Shown: positions 1 to 11,771, counted from the first letter of the stretch. The stretch is 64,000 nucleotides of DNA from Isoetes taiwanensis (GCA_021234155.1 JAJEKV010000095.1:3670621-3734620); one strand, 5' to 3'. Notes: generated from the sequence alone by a model not told the origin. Numbers and translations: made by a program.

Positions 1-200
1 TGGTTTTATCACGGACACTGAGACTAGTGGTTTGTTTGGACACATAGTAGTGGTTTAATGCGGACACAAAAGGAGTGGTTTGTTTGGACAATGTATGAGT
101 GTGACCACGGGCTAGTGGTTTGTTTGGACCAGGCTAGTGGTTTGTGCGGACCTGAGGCTAGTGGTTTGTTTGGACACATAGTAGTGGTTTATCTGGACCC
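1..200 (+). repeat. Array of AGTGGTTTGTTTGGACAC-type motifs
   Basis: About eight copies of a 17-19 bp motif (core GTGGTTT then GGAC) occur in the same orientation, starting near 1, 26, 49, 74, 112, 134, 156 and 182. The same motif is found reverse-complemented at 3.1-3.5, 4.45, 5.13-5.67 and 12.66-12.80 kb. Position upstream of the rightward gene and inverted orientation relative to the far edge suggest a subterminal transposase-binding or promoter array. That function is inferred. Confidence 0.75.
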
Positions 201-384
201 ATTGGCATATCATCATTATACTCGTACTGTTAGGTTTATCGTGATTACTTGATGTGTGCGAATTGACTACCTCTGTAGCGCCTGACAGGTAAATTTAAAT
301 TGGGCGTACGAAGATTCACGATCTGAGTGTAACTGTGGGTTTCGACCGTGGCACAAACTTTACCAGCGTGCGAGCGGAACCGGC

Positions 385-1569
385 ATGCGAATCAAGCTCG
401 GAGCTCGGGCCAAAACCCCGATCACACCTCAGGCCTTGATCGTCTCTCCACAGCCATGCGAAGTGCGGCACTATCGAAGTCGCGATGGCGCCCCTCTCGG
501 CGGGGCTTGGGTGGAAAGGAAGCAGAAAATGTGGAGGAAGCTTATGTGGAGAGCCCAGAGGACATGCCTCTACAGGATCAAGCTCCGGCCGAGGAATGAG
601 GCCCCACTACGAGGGAGATCACGCGGGCTGACCATCGAAAGCTTGATTATCGCGGCGTTGCACGAAGAGCCACCTATCACGATTCTGCACCCTCTAAGTC
701 TCCGAGACATCAAGAAATCGGTGAGGCAAGAAAAAGACGACCCGACTACGGGTGTGCCCCTACCGCCAAAGGTCATGGCTGCCTTCTCGGATGACGATTC
801 CGAAATAGATGAGAGGCATTACTTGATGGGATACTATTACAGTTTGAAGAAGACCAAGCATTGTTGTTTGGTACCCGGGTGTGTTTGGGAGACAGTTAAG
901 AGGAAGCGAATGGAGAAGCATTTGAAGGATGAACACGGTCTGGCAGTGCAGGTTGAGCGGGCTCCTGTAGGGAGAAGGAGGCAGGAAAAGGTGAAACAGA
1001 AGAGGCGAGAAGGTAGGGACATGTATCGAGTGCCGATCTGATATGCCCTGAACCCTGAATACAAATATAAGGTAAATTTGAGGAGGTACTTGAAAAGGTG
1101 CAGGGCCAACGCCGAGGTAATCGCCAAGGCTCATGTACAGAACTCGGGGATTGTTGATGAAGATGAAGCAGAAGCGGCTGTGGCGGATTACGCTAACGAG
1201 TATGTTGCCCGGCGGTTTGTCGAGTGGGAGGCGAAGAAAGAAATCAAACTGGCACAGTACAAACGGAATATTGAGGCTGGGTATGGATTGGAGGGCACAC
1301 CGGAAGAATTGTGGTTGGAGAGTGTAGACTCCGTGAAGGCGGATCTGAACCGGGACATCCTGAAGTGTGCACGACATGGTACTGAGGCCCAGAAATCAGA
1401 TGTGGAGCACCAGGAAGCAGATGCGGAGACACCTAGATCGAAGCTTGCAAGTCGGCGTCCTTTGTCGTTACCCGATGGCGCACCCGTGAAGGTGAAGGTG
1501 TCTGCGGTCGCGGGGATGATCGGGCATCTCACCCATGCGGACTTCTCGCCATGCGAGTTTGGGCCTTGA
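385..1569 (+). pseudogene. C2H2-finger reading frame with one in-frame stop, possible 5' part of the Ulp1 gene
   Basis: Two open stretches (ATG at 385 to 1041, then 1042 to 1569) are in the same frame and separated only by a TGA at 1039-1041, so they read as one protein of about 394 codons with a nonsense codon near residue 219. The first half is basic and has one zinc-finger-like pattern, C-x4-C-x12-H-x4-H, at about 865-930, followed by an Arg/Lys-rich stretch. The second half is acidic to mixed, with a probable helix rich in Glu, Lys and Ala. I do not recognise the family. It ends just before the protease frame and shares its strand, so it may be the N-terminal region of that gene, joined by an intron or a frameshift I cannot place. 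The TGA could also lie in an intron. Confidence 0.5.
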
Positions 1570-2639
1570 GGATAAGACAAAAATTTTGAGCATATCTCCT
1601 TCGAAAACCAGAACTATGCTATCCCTACCTTTAGATTATTTCCTGCCTATTGAGTTCCTTCAGAAAATCGAGGATCTATACAATATCAATTGGTCTACCA
1701 GAAAGGGAAAAAGAGGTGCGGCCAAAAGTGCTAAAAATATGGTTCTCTCTTACAATTACCCGGTGGCTTTGTGCATGTAAAAGCGAGGTTGTGGGCTTGG
1801 GGTTTGTGAAGATGGGCGGGTCGTTTGTCGGCGAAGCGGCAATTTGCTTCGAGCTTAGCGGGGACAGATGATCTGAAAGGATGCGGGAGTCTTGGATCAA
1901 TGAGAAGTCGTGGGCTGTTATCTCCGGTAAGTTCATGGCGCTATGGATTTTGTGTCTTTGCGTGGCTGATGGTTGCTTCCATTTGAGTTTTATCACCGCC
2001 ATCTGGGTGGAGAAGAGGAGCGAGCACCAGTGGATTCATCCCGCCCTCCTAGGTCTGTTTTTGGAGAAGGCAGAACACCTGTGGCCGAAATTCCTCCCAC
2101 CCTCGCCTCGAATTAAGGGTCCGGTGAAGAAAAAGGGTATGGTCAGGGATCCCATGGAGGAAATCCTCTTTTACTGGATGCCTGTATGCCACGGGTGAGA
2201 ACTTTCATTCCCTGTTGTGTTCATGGTTTATTTCTCCAGTGACCTGAAATCGGATTGCCTTGCAGATCGCATTGGAGTCTCTACATATTCTGTTACCACC
2301 ATGGCATCTGCCAGGCACTTGGAGCGCCCACTCCCTCTCTGCTACATTTCGATTGCGTGCGAGGCTACCATAACACTGCTGAGACGGCCGCCAGAGGGTA
2401 AGCTCGGACATCTGTCTTTTTCCACAGTCTCCCTTAGCAGTGACAATTTTCCTCTCTCCCATTCTGGCAGATTACTCAAAAAAATCCATCAATCATGGAA
2501 CGGGAACATTCCTGAGTGGTACGGCTGTCCAGTTATGATGTTAGAATGTCCACAACAGGACAACGACTCAGATTGTGGTATTTACACCATATTGTATGCG
2601 AAGTGGTTCATTCACGATTTCATTTTGAAGAAGCCTTGA
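1535..2639 (+). CDS. Ulp1-like C48 cysteine protease (SUMO-protease type), spliced
   Basis: Known: C48 proteases process or remove SUMO-like modifiers with a His-Asp-Cys triad and an oxyanion Gln. Seen: three introns with GT-AG ends keep frame. They are 1777-1879 (103 nt, weaker acceptor), 2195-2265 (71 nt, TTGCAG acceptor) and 2398-2470 (73 nt, GGCAG acceptor). The spliced product reads SHWSLYIFC (His codon 2270-2272), then LLHFDCVRGYH (Asp codon 2351-2353), then PQQDNDSDCGIY (Cys codon 2574-2576), ending at TGA 2637-2639. The catalytic set is therefore complete. A WIN motif at about 1890, comparable to the WLND box of the family, lies upstream. The N-terminal limit is uncertain because the 385-1569 frame overlaps in another register. 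Inference: a transposon-borne protease, because it lies between motif arrays and opposite a MULE transposase. Confidence 0.75.
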
Positions 2640-2884
2640 GATGAGGCATACCCCAGGTAAAACACGCATTCCTATTCTTGTCTTCTCCATCACCTTGAAA
2701 TCGGTGGTTTTCATTTTCGGGTTATTTCTTGTGTTCTTGATTAATAGGAAATGGTTCAATCAGTGGCGATGCAAATTGGGGAAAAGCTTACGCTTCATGC
2801 TAGGGAAGCTGCACCAAGGCCTTGTGACAAGGGACAGTACATGATCTTGGATTATGCTGAACATGGATATGAAACTGCCTGCAC

Positions 2885-3520
2885 AGTTTATTTTGCACTA
2901 ATATATAATTAGCACAGTCTTCTCTACTGACATATGATTGGCACAGCCTTTTTGGTGAATTGTGTATGATTAGCACAGCCTTTTTGGTGAATTGTGTATG
3001 ATAGGCACAGCTTATTCTTATTTTTCGAACCTTCTAATCAGTAGATGTATTGGATTTATTATGCATGGTGGATGCTTGAAATCTAGATTTGTGTACTGGT
3101 CCCAACGACAAGTGTCCAGAAATACCATGTCCACAAAAACTTCCACCTAATAAATTCATAAGACTAGTATTTATAACACGAACACAATATCACATGGCTC
3201 CAACTTCCAGTATAACATGTATCTTTCTGAACACAATATCACAATATCACATGGCTCCTCTTCGTATGAAATTTGTGTAGATAGCTGAAGGACTTGGTGT
3301 CCAGATAAACCTTGCCATCATTAACTTCTACCGCACACAATGGTGAGAATAGTATTTATACGATATGTATAACATGTTAGGCGAAGGACATCTGTCCAGA
3401 TAAACCATTGCCAGAAATACTTGCACCAATTGCATTGAAAAGACTAGTTTTTATACGGTCCGTATAACATGTGCTTCCATGATTAAGTTATACCAAGGTT
3501 GTCATACGATCCGTGTGAAA
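2885..3520. repeat. Short tandem repeats and inverted-orientation motif copies 3' of the protease gene
   Basis: A unit of about 38 bp containing GGCACAGCCTTTTTGGTGAA is repeated at 2938-3010. A second short repeat built on GAACACAATATCACATGGCT occurs at 3180 and 3230. Copies of the GTCCAGATAAACC motif lie near 3114, 3300 and 3390, now in the reverse orientation to the array at 1-200. A 30-bp unit containing GTGCCAAAAACTGTACAATT is repeated at 3568 and 3605. I see no gene here. Confidence 0.65.
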
Positions 3521-3663
3521 TAACATATGCCAACACATTCGCCCAAGATTAAATTATGCCAACAGAGTGCCAAAAACTGTACAATTGCCAAGAACAATAC
3601 AAAGTGCCAAAAACTGTACAATTGTACACACTGCACTAGTAGCCAACAGAACTGTGATATCGT

Positions 3664-3946
3664 TCACCTGTTTGATGAACTCCAGAATCCATCTACCAGA
3701 TTGGACAGGAATTCCTCTTCGATCATCTCGGCATCTGATTTCACTTCGCATTTGTAACAGTGGAAGTCACGGAAAACATGATACCTGAACAGCTTGAACA
3801 TAAGCTTCTGGTCTGCAAATACAACATTTCTCCTAGCGGTTAGCACGTTGTCAAACCATCTCTCCTTGCAAATGATGCATTCGATAGAGTGTTTCATGCG
3901 ATTAACGGTGGCCAGATCCGCGAAGGCGTCTCGTGTGGCCTAAAGC
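3664..3946 (-). CDS. Unrecognised exon with two CxxC pairs
   Basis: On the minus strand an acceptor-like TATGCTTTAG precedes an open frame that starts ATRDAFADLATVNRMKHS and contains CIIC about 40 residues before CYKC, then an acidic stretch (MIEEEF). It ends near a donor-like CAG/GTGAAC at about 3667. The paired CxxC motifs could bind zinc. No family is recognised and no flanking exons are clear; it may be part of a third gene in the element or a captured exon. Single-exon evidence only. Confidence 0.3.
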
Positions 3947-4574
3947 ATAACAACATGAATCGGCGGCAAGAGCATGGATTCCACAAGGCGGGCCAATATT
4001 GCGACTAACATTGGTGAACCTCGCGAGCTACTCCCATACTCCGAGCCTCGAAGGCCTCATATGGAAGCCATGGCGAACCGAGAACTAAAGGTTCCTCTCA
4101 GGCGAGTGAACCTCTTCACGAGGCGGGAAAAGGCTTCGGGGAATGTTCAAATGCAATTAATTTCTGGAGCAGGAGAGTCACATCACAGATAGGTAATGAT
4201 GGATGTTTTGTAGGTAATGATGACTACTCAAAGCCCTGCGGTGGCAGGCCGGTGTCGTGTCCCTCACGTCCAGAGTATATCTCCACCTGTCTACATCCAA
4301 ACCAACGTGATACTACCTATACCATTACCTACACCTATACCAATAGGGTATACATTCGAACGGAGTGTAAATACTCAAAGTATAGATACTCAAGGTATAA
4401 ATATTTGGGTGTAAATACTGTGCGTATAAATACCAGATAGCCTATTCATAACATATGTCCACATAAACCAATGGGGTAGACATGACACCAATAAAAGAAA
4501 CATGGAACTTTTTTTATAACAGAAAACATGATAGCTTTTCACAACAAAAACTTCTCTAAAGAAAGCTATCTTCG

Positions 4575-4985
4575 TCACCCTATGGTGGTATGCCTGGGAA
4601 ATGCATACCCAATGTAACCTGCCGAGTCTTCTGACTCATCGTCGGAGGACACGTCACTAACAACGTGAACAATCTTCACCCTCTTTGGTTCAGGCTCTAT
4701 GTTGGTGCTGGTTTGAATAATGGAAGGTCTTTGGTCTTTGGTGATGATCTTTGGTCTTTGGTGATGATGCCGGGTGCTCTTCTTGGTGGTGGTGCTGCTT
4801 TGGTCTTTGGTCTTTGGATGTGGCTTCACCTCCTTCCCCTTGCATCTCTTTCCCTTTATCCTTACCCTTACTGGCTGGCGAGGGCCGGCGATGCGCCTCG
4901 AAGGCGGCGGGCTGCCCTCTGCACCTGGCGGCCAAGTCCCTCAACATCCGAAGGATTCGACACCTGCCTCGGGTTATCGCCATCG
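4575..4985 (-). other. Low-complexity minus-strand frame, possible coding tail
   Basis: The minus strand carries an open frame rich in Lys, His, Thr and Gln, driven by a short tandem repeat (plus-strand TTTGGTCTTTGGTGATGATC near 4728-4770). It ends in a cleaner acidic segment, SDVSSDDESEDSAGYIG, with a stop at 4575. The acidic end looks protein-like, whereas the repeat part could be simple-sequence noise. It lies between the two convergent genes of the MULE. Function unknown. Confidence 0.25.
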
Positions 4986-5129
4986 GATGAGCCGGATCTT
5001 ACTAACCCTTGCCTCCTGACAATAGATAGATCGATCGGGATACTGATCCCTTTTTAACCCATCAATTTCGTATGCAATCTACACGCATAGTCCACATTTA
5101 ACTGCGTGTTCAACCCAACCCTATTCTTA

Positions 5130-5735
5130 TCGTGTCCGGATAAACCACTGCCGTGTCGAGGAAAAACCCTTCATTGTGTCCACATAACTATCGACATGTG
5201 TCCAAATAAACCATAGGGGTTCACATAAGAATTGGAAATAAAGACTGAAGGTATAAATACTTGGTGTATTTATACCCATTGTATGAGATTGGAAACCCTA
5301 GTCATGCATTGTCCAGATAAACCACTAATTAGGTGTCGGAGAAACCACTTCTTTGTGTCGATAAACCATCAACATTTGTCCGGATAAACCATCAACATTT
5401 CTCGGATAAACCATCAACATTTCTCGGATAAACCATAGGGGTTGACATAAGAATTGGATTTAAAGACTGAAGGTATAAATACTTGGTGTATTTATACCCA
5501 TGGCATGGGATTAGAAACCCTTTTCATGCATTGTCCAGATAAACCACTTCTATGTGTCCAGATAAACCATCAACATGTGTCCAGACAAACCATAGGGGTA
5601 GACATAAGAATTGGAAATAAACACTCAAGGTAGAACCATAAAAGCGTCTGAGATAAACCATAGGGGAAACATGATAATTGGGTTTATGGTATAAATACTT
5701 GGTGTATTTATACCCATGGTATGTGATAAATAAAA
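5130..5735. repeat. Threefold repeat unit with GTCCRGATAAACCA motifs and a perfect hairpin
   Basis: More than ten copies of the (T)GTCCRGATAAACCA motif lie here in reverse orientation to the 1-200 array. They are embedded in a unit repeated about three times (about 5210-5330, 5435-5545, 5590-5735). Each unit holds a perfect inverted repeat, GGTATAAATAC-TTGGT-GTATTTATACC, at 5250-5276, 5472-5498 and 5688-5714. The block begins directly downstream of the transposase stop (5756) and faces the end of the protease gene. It could serve as an intergenic terminator region; that role is inferred. Confidence 0.7.
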
Positions 5736-6583
5736 ACCCTAAACCAACCATCACTCTAGAAGATGGTGATGGCATTCCGCGATGCAAAGACTGTCTCACC
5801 AGGAACCCTCTTCTTTCGCTTGCGACCCTCTATGAATGGTGTTGGCCTTGCAATAGTGTTGCCATTGAAGTCACAAACCGTTGCCATGGTAGGAGCTGGG
5901 CCAATCGCAATGGTGCTTAGCAGCAAACGTTGTAGTTGTCCGCCTAGCTCCCTAAGCAAGAAATCGGCCTCCTTTGCAATGGTGGGATTGCTGGAAATAG
6001 TGTTCCTGATATGTACAAGGCTGGCCTCTATACTTTCTTGCAGCTTAGCTTGAGTTGATGGAACCTTCTCCTTGTCAACATCCCTACCATAATCCTCGGA
6101 ATTCTGTTCATTCCCATCGGGAGCATCAAAGTAACCGTCTTCCTCAATGTAAGCTTCGGCCATGGTTCTCAAGTTAGCCAAACCACCACCTTGTGACCCA
6201 AAGAGGGTTCCACAAACCCTTAAGATCAGGCCTCCAGATTAGAATTTTACTTAACCAGAAATTTGCCCTTTTTTATGTAACCTAACCGGATATTTTAAAT
6301 ATCAGCCGGATATGCCTACACTTGTTACAGCTTACCGGAAAAATGCCTTCATACTTGAACTTTAGAAGGAATACATATTACAAATTTTCACTTGTTTTTC
6401 CTTCAAGATTTTACTTTCATATTCAACATTTAAAGTAAGTCTAGGTTTTTCCAGCAAAATTTCAGCATCTTTAAAAAACTAGAACATTTGAGCAGCTTAT
6501 AAAAAAGTCCAGGTTTTTCACAACAAATTTTCAGCAACTTATAAACAAAAGAACATATGTCTTTATATGAAATCAAACTTTTC

Positions 6584-6898
6584 TTAAACTAGTTGTAGAC
6601 TTGGTTGGCCAGAATAGATACGACGACCACGATTGCTAGCCTTTTTCTTCCAAACTTCTATGCTTTCCTCAAAATCAAAATCTCTTGCACGAGCAGGACC
6701 ATTTACGACCACGGAAAGGCATGCATTCAAGCTGTCTATGCCCAATGATGCACGCCATCGATTTTTTATGTTCGTCCTATGGCTAAACAAACTCTCACAA
6801 ATAGCATTGCTGGCACACTGAACTTGAGCAATCTGAAGCAATATTAAAATATTTTTAAAGCGCATTTCAAAATTGGAATTGAAGCAATTGCTAAGCAA
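6584..6898 (-). pseudogene. hAT transposase C-terminal dimerisation region
   Basis: The minus frame includes QVQCASNAICESLFSHRTNI and KNRWRASLGIDSLNACLSV, the hydrophobic hATC-like block (normally about 80 residues near the C-terminus) ending in a basic, tryptophan-containing tail. It follows the frameshifted catalytic region by about 700 bp of degraded sequence (6900-7620), where no long frame survives. It belongs to the same element as 7624-8874. Confidence 0.65.
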
Positions 6899-7623
6899 AC
6901 TTCCTCCATGTTTTTATGTTGCCAATTGGCTAGAGCATGAATCTTATAATCTGAATACTCCCTTCTTAAGATTCTTGAATCAATCAAAGGTATCGTCTCT
7001 TCTTTGAATTCCTCTTACCTTCTTTGGTTCACCATAGAATTTGATTAGTTCCTCTAAGCTCTCCTCGCCAAATCTTCTTGATGTTTGTAGCTATCGTGGA
7101 ATATTTAAAGGGAAAAGAACATTGAAGTGTTTCATGATAGATGAGTCTTCAAATCTGGTTTTCAAGCAATCACATACGACTTGAGAATACTTTTTCTTCG
7201 CTAGCTATAACAATTTCAGATCTGTCATATCTTTACCTCTTGATATTTGAAAGCCACGGAATTCACATCCGTGAATAGAGGACCTTAATATTTCTAACCA
7301 ACCATGTGGTGGCCCATAATCGGGGATTATGGGATAACCATTGCATCATATAGATATGCATTCAAATCGGCGGCTCGTCTATATAGTAGGTTCTAATTGC
7401 TTTGCAATTGTAGTTAAAACATGCGCATCTATCACATGTTATATCAACATGGTGGGCCCGGAACATTACGCTCAAAAAATAGTGAGACCGCCAAGAATAT
7501 CGCCTAGAAAATGCAGCAGAGATATATAGTTTTAAAATTGGTCACTTGCGTAAAAATGTCAAATGCTTCTATCTTTGCATACTTCAAAATAGCGGTAGGT
7601 CTTCACATAACCTACTTATTGCA

Positions 7624-8874
7624 TCATGCCCGCTCAACCGGCCGAGTTTTCTGGATACCATGAGGACGTAAAATGGAACATGCATATTCATCAAGTAATT
7701 CTTGCAATTTTTCCAATCTTTGGCTGCTGCGAGAAAAATGGGATGCAATGGCATTTACAAGACATTCTATCTCCTCTAACCATCCCATATTAGGCTGCCT
7801 AGCTGCATCTTGAACAGCTAAATTTGCACGATGTGCAATGCAATGGATAGCTGTCATATATGGATATGAGCTCTTCAATCTAGCAGCAACCCCTGTATTT
7901 TTTCCTGTCATACAAGATGCTCCATCTGAGCCAAATCCCACTAATTTATCTATGTCCAAACCAGCATGTCTAAGATGAGACAACAAAGCATCACATAAGG
8001 AACTTGCATCAGCTTTCTTAACCCTGACCATACTCATATAAGAATGCTTGGGTTCACATCCGTGCTCTAAGTAGCTAACACATAGCACAAGATGTTGTTG
8101 AGTTGCAACATCGGTGGACTCATCCACTTGTACTCCAAAGAAAGGGCTGATTTTTATCTTTGCAATCAAAGATGAGTGTAGGCTTTCTCCAATGCAACAA
8201 ATCATCTCTTGGCAGGCATAATCATTGTGATATAGCTGTTTTGTGATTGCTGAACAACCGACTAGATCAATAAGGTCAACCAAATGCTCAAAATCTAGAA
8301 ATGACCAGCTTCTAGCAGCCACCGTGTATGCAGCCCTAAACATGTTTAGCATAGCTCCCTCTACTGAAGATTGTACCTTATGTACTGCCACTACAATAGG
8401 CTTTTGCGCCTTTGAAGCATTGGATTTCTTCATTTCGGCAGTGATGTGAGTCCTTGAAATTGCATGTTCATTAAAACTAGATGTTTTGAAGTTCCTGCTT
8501 CCACCTTGGGCAAATGGGCTATTACCTGAAATAAAAAACGCACTGGATTTCAGAAATACATTGGATTTCAGAAATACATGTATGTCAAAATCTGCCGTGA
8601 CATCTATTAAGAAAGCTTAAAACAAACCTGAAATAGCAAAAGTTTCACAAATAGTGCAAAAGATTGCATCAAGCTTTTTATCATATCGCATCCAGTGCCA
8701 TGTCTTGAGCCACTTGTATTGGAATTCCAGTTTAGTATGTCTGTCAACAGTTTCATCTTCCTCACTTGAAACATCCTGGTCATTATTGGCCTTCTTTGCC
8801 ATTTTCTTAAACATGTCGATGACATTAGGCCCCTCTATTCCTCTTGTTTTCTTTTTCTGTGGTCTCCTTGTCAT
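7624..8874 (-). pseudogene. hAT transposase, N-terminal and catalytic part (TTF-finger/DUF4371 type)
   Basis: Exon 1 runs from ATG 8874 to 8628 and exon 2 from 8525 to 7624, joined across a 102-nt GT-AG intron that keeps frame. The product has a TTF/BED-like finger (CTIC, then EHAISRTH after the splice), then the RNase H-like core with VDESTD and GFGSDGASCMTGKNTGVAA, and HCIAHRANLA. The frame stops after GIQKTR, where related proteins continue WLSR; a one-base shift there restores that reading (KTRWLSRG), so it is a frameshift. Resembles ZMYM1-like plant hAT proteins. The dimerisation end is encoded separately further left. Confidence 0.8.
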
Positions 8875-8879
8875 GGTTG

Positions 8880-10205
8880 CCAAGCCTAGATACAAAACAT
8901 ATGTTCTCATTAAATAGGTCATCATAGAAATAAAAAAAATCATAAATCAAATATCTGGCGTCCCAAGTATGCCACTGTGGTAAACTACATGCCGTCCCCT
9001 AAATCTGTTTAAAAATGTCAAAGAAAGTGAGAAGGGCAGCTAAATGATACTGATCTAATTGTGCTATCTTTTATGTGTAGGTCTCAGCAAGATATAAATC
9101 ATACTATTATGTTGCTTATCAGGCTTGCCCAAACATAACATAAGACCGTGCCTTGTTTGATCTTTTAGCATCAATTTATTTCATCATGTGATGCCATAGA
9201 ATTGTCAGGCTGCCATAAAGCAGGAAGAGCAAATTTATGTGATCAGGATTATGCATGGAAGAAGAGAATATTTCTGGCCAAATATTGCGGCCATAGAGAT
9301 TTGCCATATGCTGCAAATTTAATTCATCTACGAAAACAGAGCATAGAGACTGGAGTTGGGCTTCCAGATAGTCAAGAGGCCATGCTCCTGCTCAAATCTA
9401 GTATTCTGCAGCTGGGCAAAATGCAGCAACATAGCAGCAACAATGCAAGATCATCATAAAAAAAGCTCTTATTCGAATCCATCAAACATTGATCAAACAA
9501 CAAATGAGAGAAACAAATTAAGACTTACAGAGCAGAAGTAGAATGCAACACGAAATGCCCACCAATCCAAATGAAGGCGCTAGGATAAAGAAGAAATATG
9601 TAGCAGAGCAGAGTAGGCTTCTTCTCCCACTCTTTGTCGTTGATTCCAGGCCTCCAAAATAGGGGGTTTAGCCTAAGGGTTCCATCCAGCCAGATCCGGA
9701 TTCCAAAAGCCCTGCTGCTGGAATTAATGGCAGAGAGTAGGAGGAGAAGCCTATGATGCAGAAGAAGCGTAGGCGCTGCCATACTTCAATGCTCCATCGA
9801 TTCAAAAAAGGGAGAGCAGATCTTCTTGTGTGTGTGAGGAGATTCGAGAGGACGAAGAAGAGGCTGCGTTGCTTCTGCGCCTATCTTGCCGCCGCCATGG
9901 TTGAACGAGCCCTGGAAGAGCCCTAGAAAAAAAACCTAATCTAACAAATAAGGGAAATAATAATAAAGTTAGAGCATAGAAATTAGAAAATAGCAAGCAA
10001 GTATACGAAAAAGTAAATAAAAATATAATAGGAGCATACAAAATTTCCGGACACAATTAAATTAACCGGATTTATGCCTTCTTGTCACAATATAAAAGAG
10101 TTTTTTGCCGGGAACAAAATATTTCGTCAAGAACAAGGTTCCTGCATCTTTGCTACAAACCGGATTTTAAGAGCATTAACCGGATATTCTGGGGAGGAAC
10201 CCCCC
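8880..10205. other. 5' flank of the hAT transposase, no gene seen
   Basis: This stretch lies inside the hAT element between the transposase start (8874) and the right terminal repeat. Small frames exist on both strands, but none resembles a known protein. It presumably contains promoter and leader sequence for the leftward gene. A subterminal ACCGGAT motif is repeated close to the right end. Confidence 0.5.
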
Positions 10206-11771
10206 TATTCTGGAGGCCTGCTTAAGATATCCTCCTCCTTGTAGTTGGACATCAATCGAAGAACCTTCACTTGGTGTTTACACATGTTACCTTTGACACC
10301 CCAAGGACAGTCACAGCATGACCAATTCTCATTGGCAACCACCACCAAGTAAGGGACTGATTCTGTGTTCTCGTCCCATGCATCCATGTTCTGGCTCCAT
10401 ACCTCAGCCGTGCCTGCCTTGTAATCCAGCCATCTAACTGCCGTGTCAGGAATGCCACGTGCACCAATAATAGCTGTCTCAACAATATGTTCTTGTTTGC
10501 GGTTAAGTTTGAAGCCCTGTTCCTTCTTAAACTGGTCATATGACATATGTGTTTCTAACTGATGCACCAACATGTACAGCAGCCAATCAAGCCGCCTCCC
10601 TCTCAATGCATGCTTGGAAAGCCCAAGCCTTCTCTTCATGTGGAAATGATAGGACTCTGCCCCAGCATTAGTTTCTTGGTTTGCATGAGGATAAACTCTA
10701 GTGGCTGTAATCCAGAAGGAGATGTTTTTGGTCCAAACCTTGTCCATGTAGGACACAACCTTCTTGTATCTCTTATATTTTTGCTTGAACTCTTCAAGGA
10801 GTCTCAAGCCTTCTACACGACAAGATTCCAAGTATGCCTCCCGAAGTCTACCATCACCCTCGACGTGAGTCCCATACATAATGTGACCCAACTCCTTGAA
10901 CATTTCAGCCCTCACTTTCTTGTCCTTAACTCGCTTCACTAACATCTTCAACCAATTCCTCCTAACGTGCCACAGGCACAACTGGATTGCTGAATTGGGC
11001 CATACTTCCTGCAAAGCCTTAATCTCAGCCTTCGCATCATCCACAATGAAGCATGAGGGTGTCCAAGATGGATCCAACTTGTGAATGTGTTCTTTCATAG
11101 CTGTGAGCCATGGCCGAATTTCTTCTGTTTCCTGACTAGAAGTCATAACCCATGCAATTGGAACACCATTCCCATGACTGTCAAAAATTAGCAAGGTATA
11201 TAAACTATAGCAATGGTCATTGGTCTTGAAGGTTGAATCCATAGCAACAGCATTGCCTTTCCCATGTTCCAACAGAATCTTCATTTGGAATGGAGTGATA
11301 ATACCTAAAGTGAATGGTCTGCCTTCTTGATACAAGAATACACACTCTTGGTGTAGAGAAACCCACAACCTAATGCTCTCTGGAACATTTGGATGTAGCA
11401 GCCAGGTGTCTCTAGCAAGTTTGCGAGAGATATTGTACACATCATCCATGTCAAGAATCTGATCACGGTTTTTCAGTTCAGAGGGGTTCATTCTCCTCTG
11501 CATGGCCCATTCCTCCTCGTGCTTTGTCATTACCTGTTGGAAAGTGTGGCTCTGATGCAGCAAATTCCTTGCCCAAAGCTTCTTCTTCTTAGATAGCCAG
11601 GGGGCCACATTGAACCTGGTTTTCTCGCAATTTGGGTCGTTCCGTCCATGGCATGATTGCCCTTGCGAGTCGATATGCTTCATCTCATAAAAAGTTATCT
11701 TTGTCCACTCGGCCTCAAGTATAATTGCTTCAATTGGAAGTGGCACATGCACCGGCGTTGATTGGCTCCCC

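Larger units (their letters stand above)
6227..10220 (-). mobile_element. hAT transposon with perfect 8-bp target duplication
   Basis: Terminal inverted repeats start CAGGCCTCCAGATTAG on the left (6227) and CAGGCCTCCAGAATAG on the right (complement ending 10220). Both ends are flanked by an identical 8-bp CTTAAGAT (6219-6226 and 10221-10228), the size expected for hAT. Subterminal AACCGGATA-type motifs occur inside both ends (about 6285, 6310, 10070, 10160, 10180). It is inserted in the MULE transposase gene. Its transposase (minus strand) is broken, so it was probably mobilised in trans or decayed after insertion. Confidence 0.93.

Noticed and set aside
1-200. Regularly spaced short repeats resembling a CRISPR array
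   Set aside because: Spacers are uneven (2 to 20 bp) and too short, motif copies vary, and the context is plant transposon DNA.
9202-9782. Small frames on both strands inside the hAT 5' flank
   Set aside because: No homology that I can recognise; they overlap on opposite strands and fit leader or promoter sequence.
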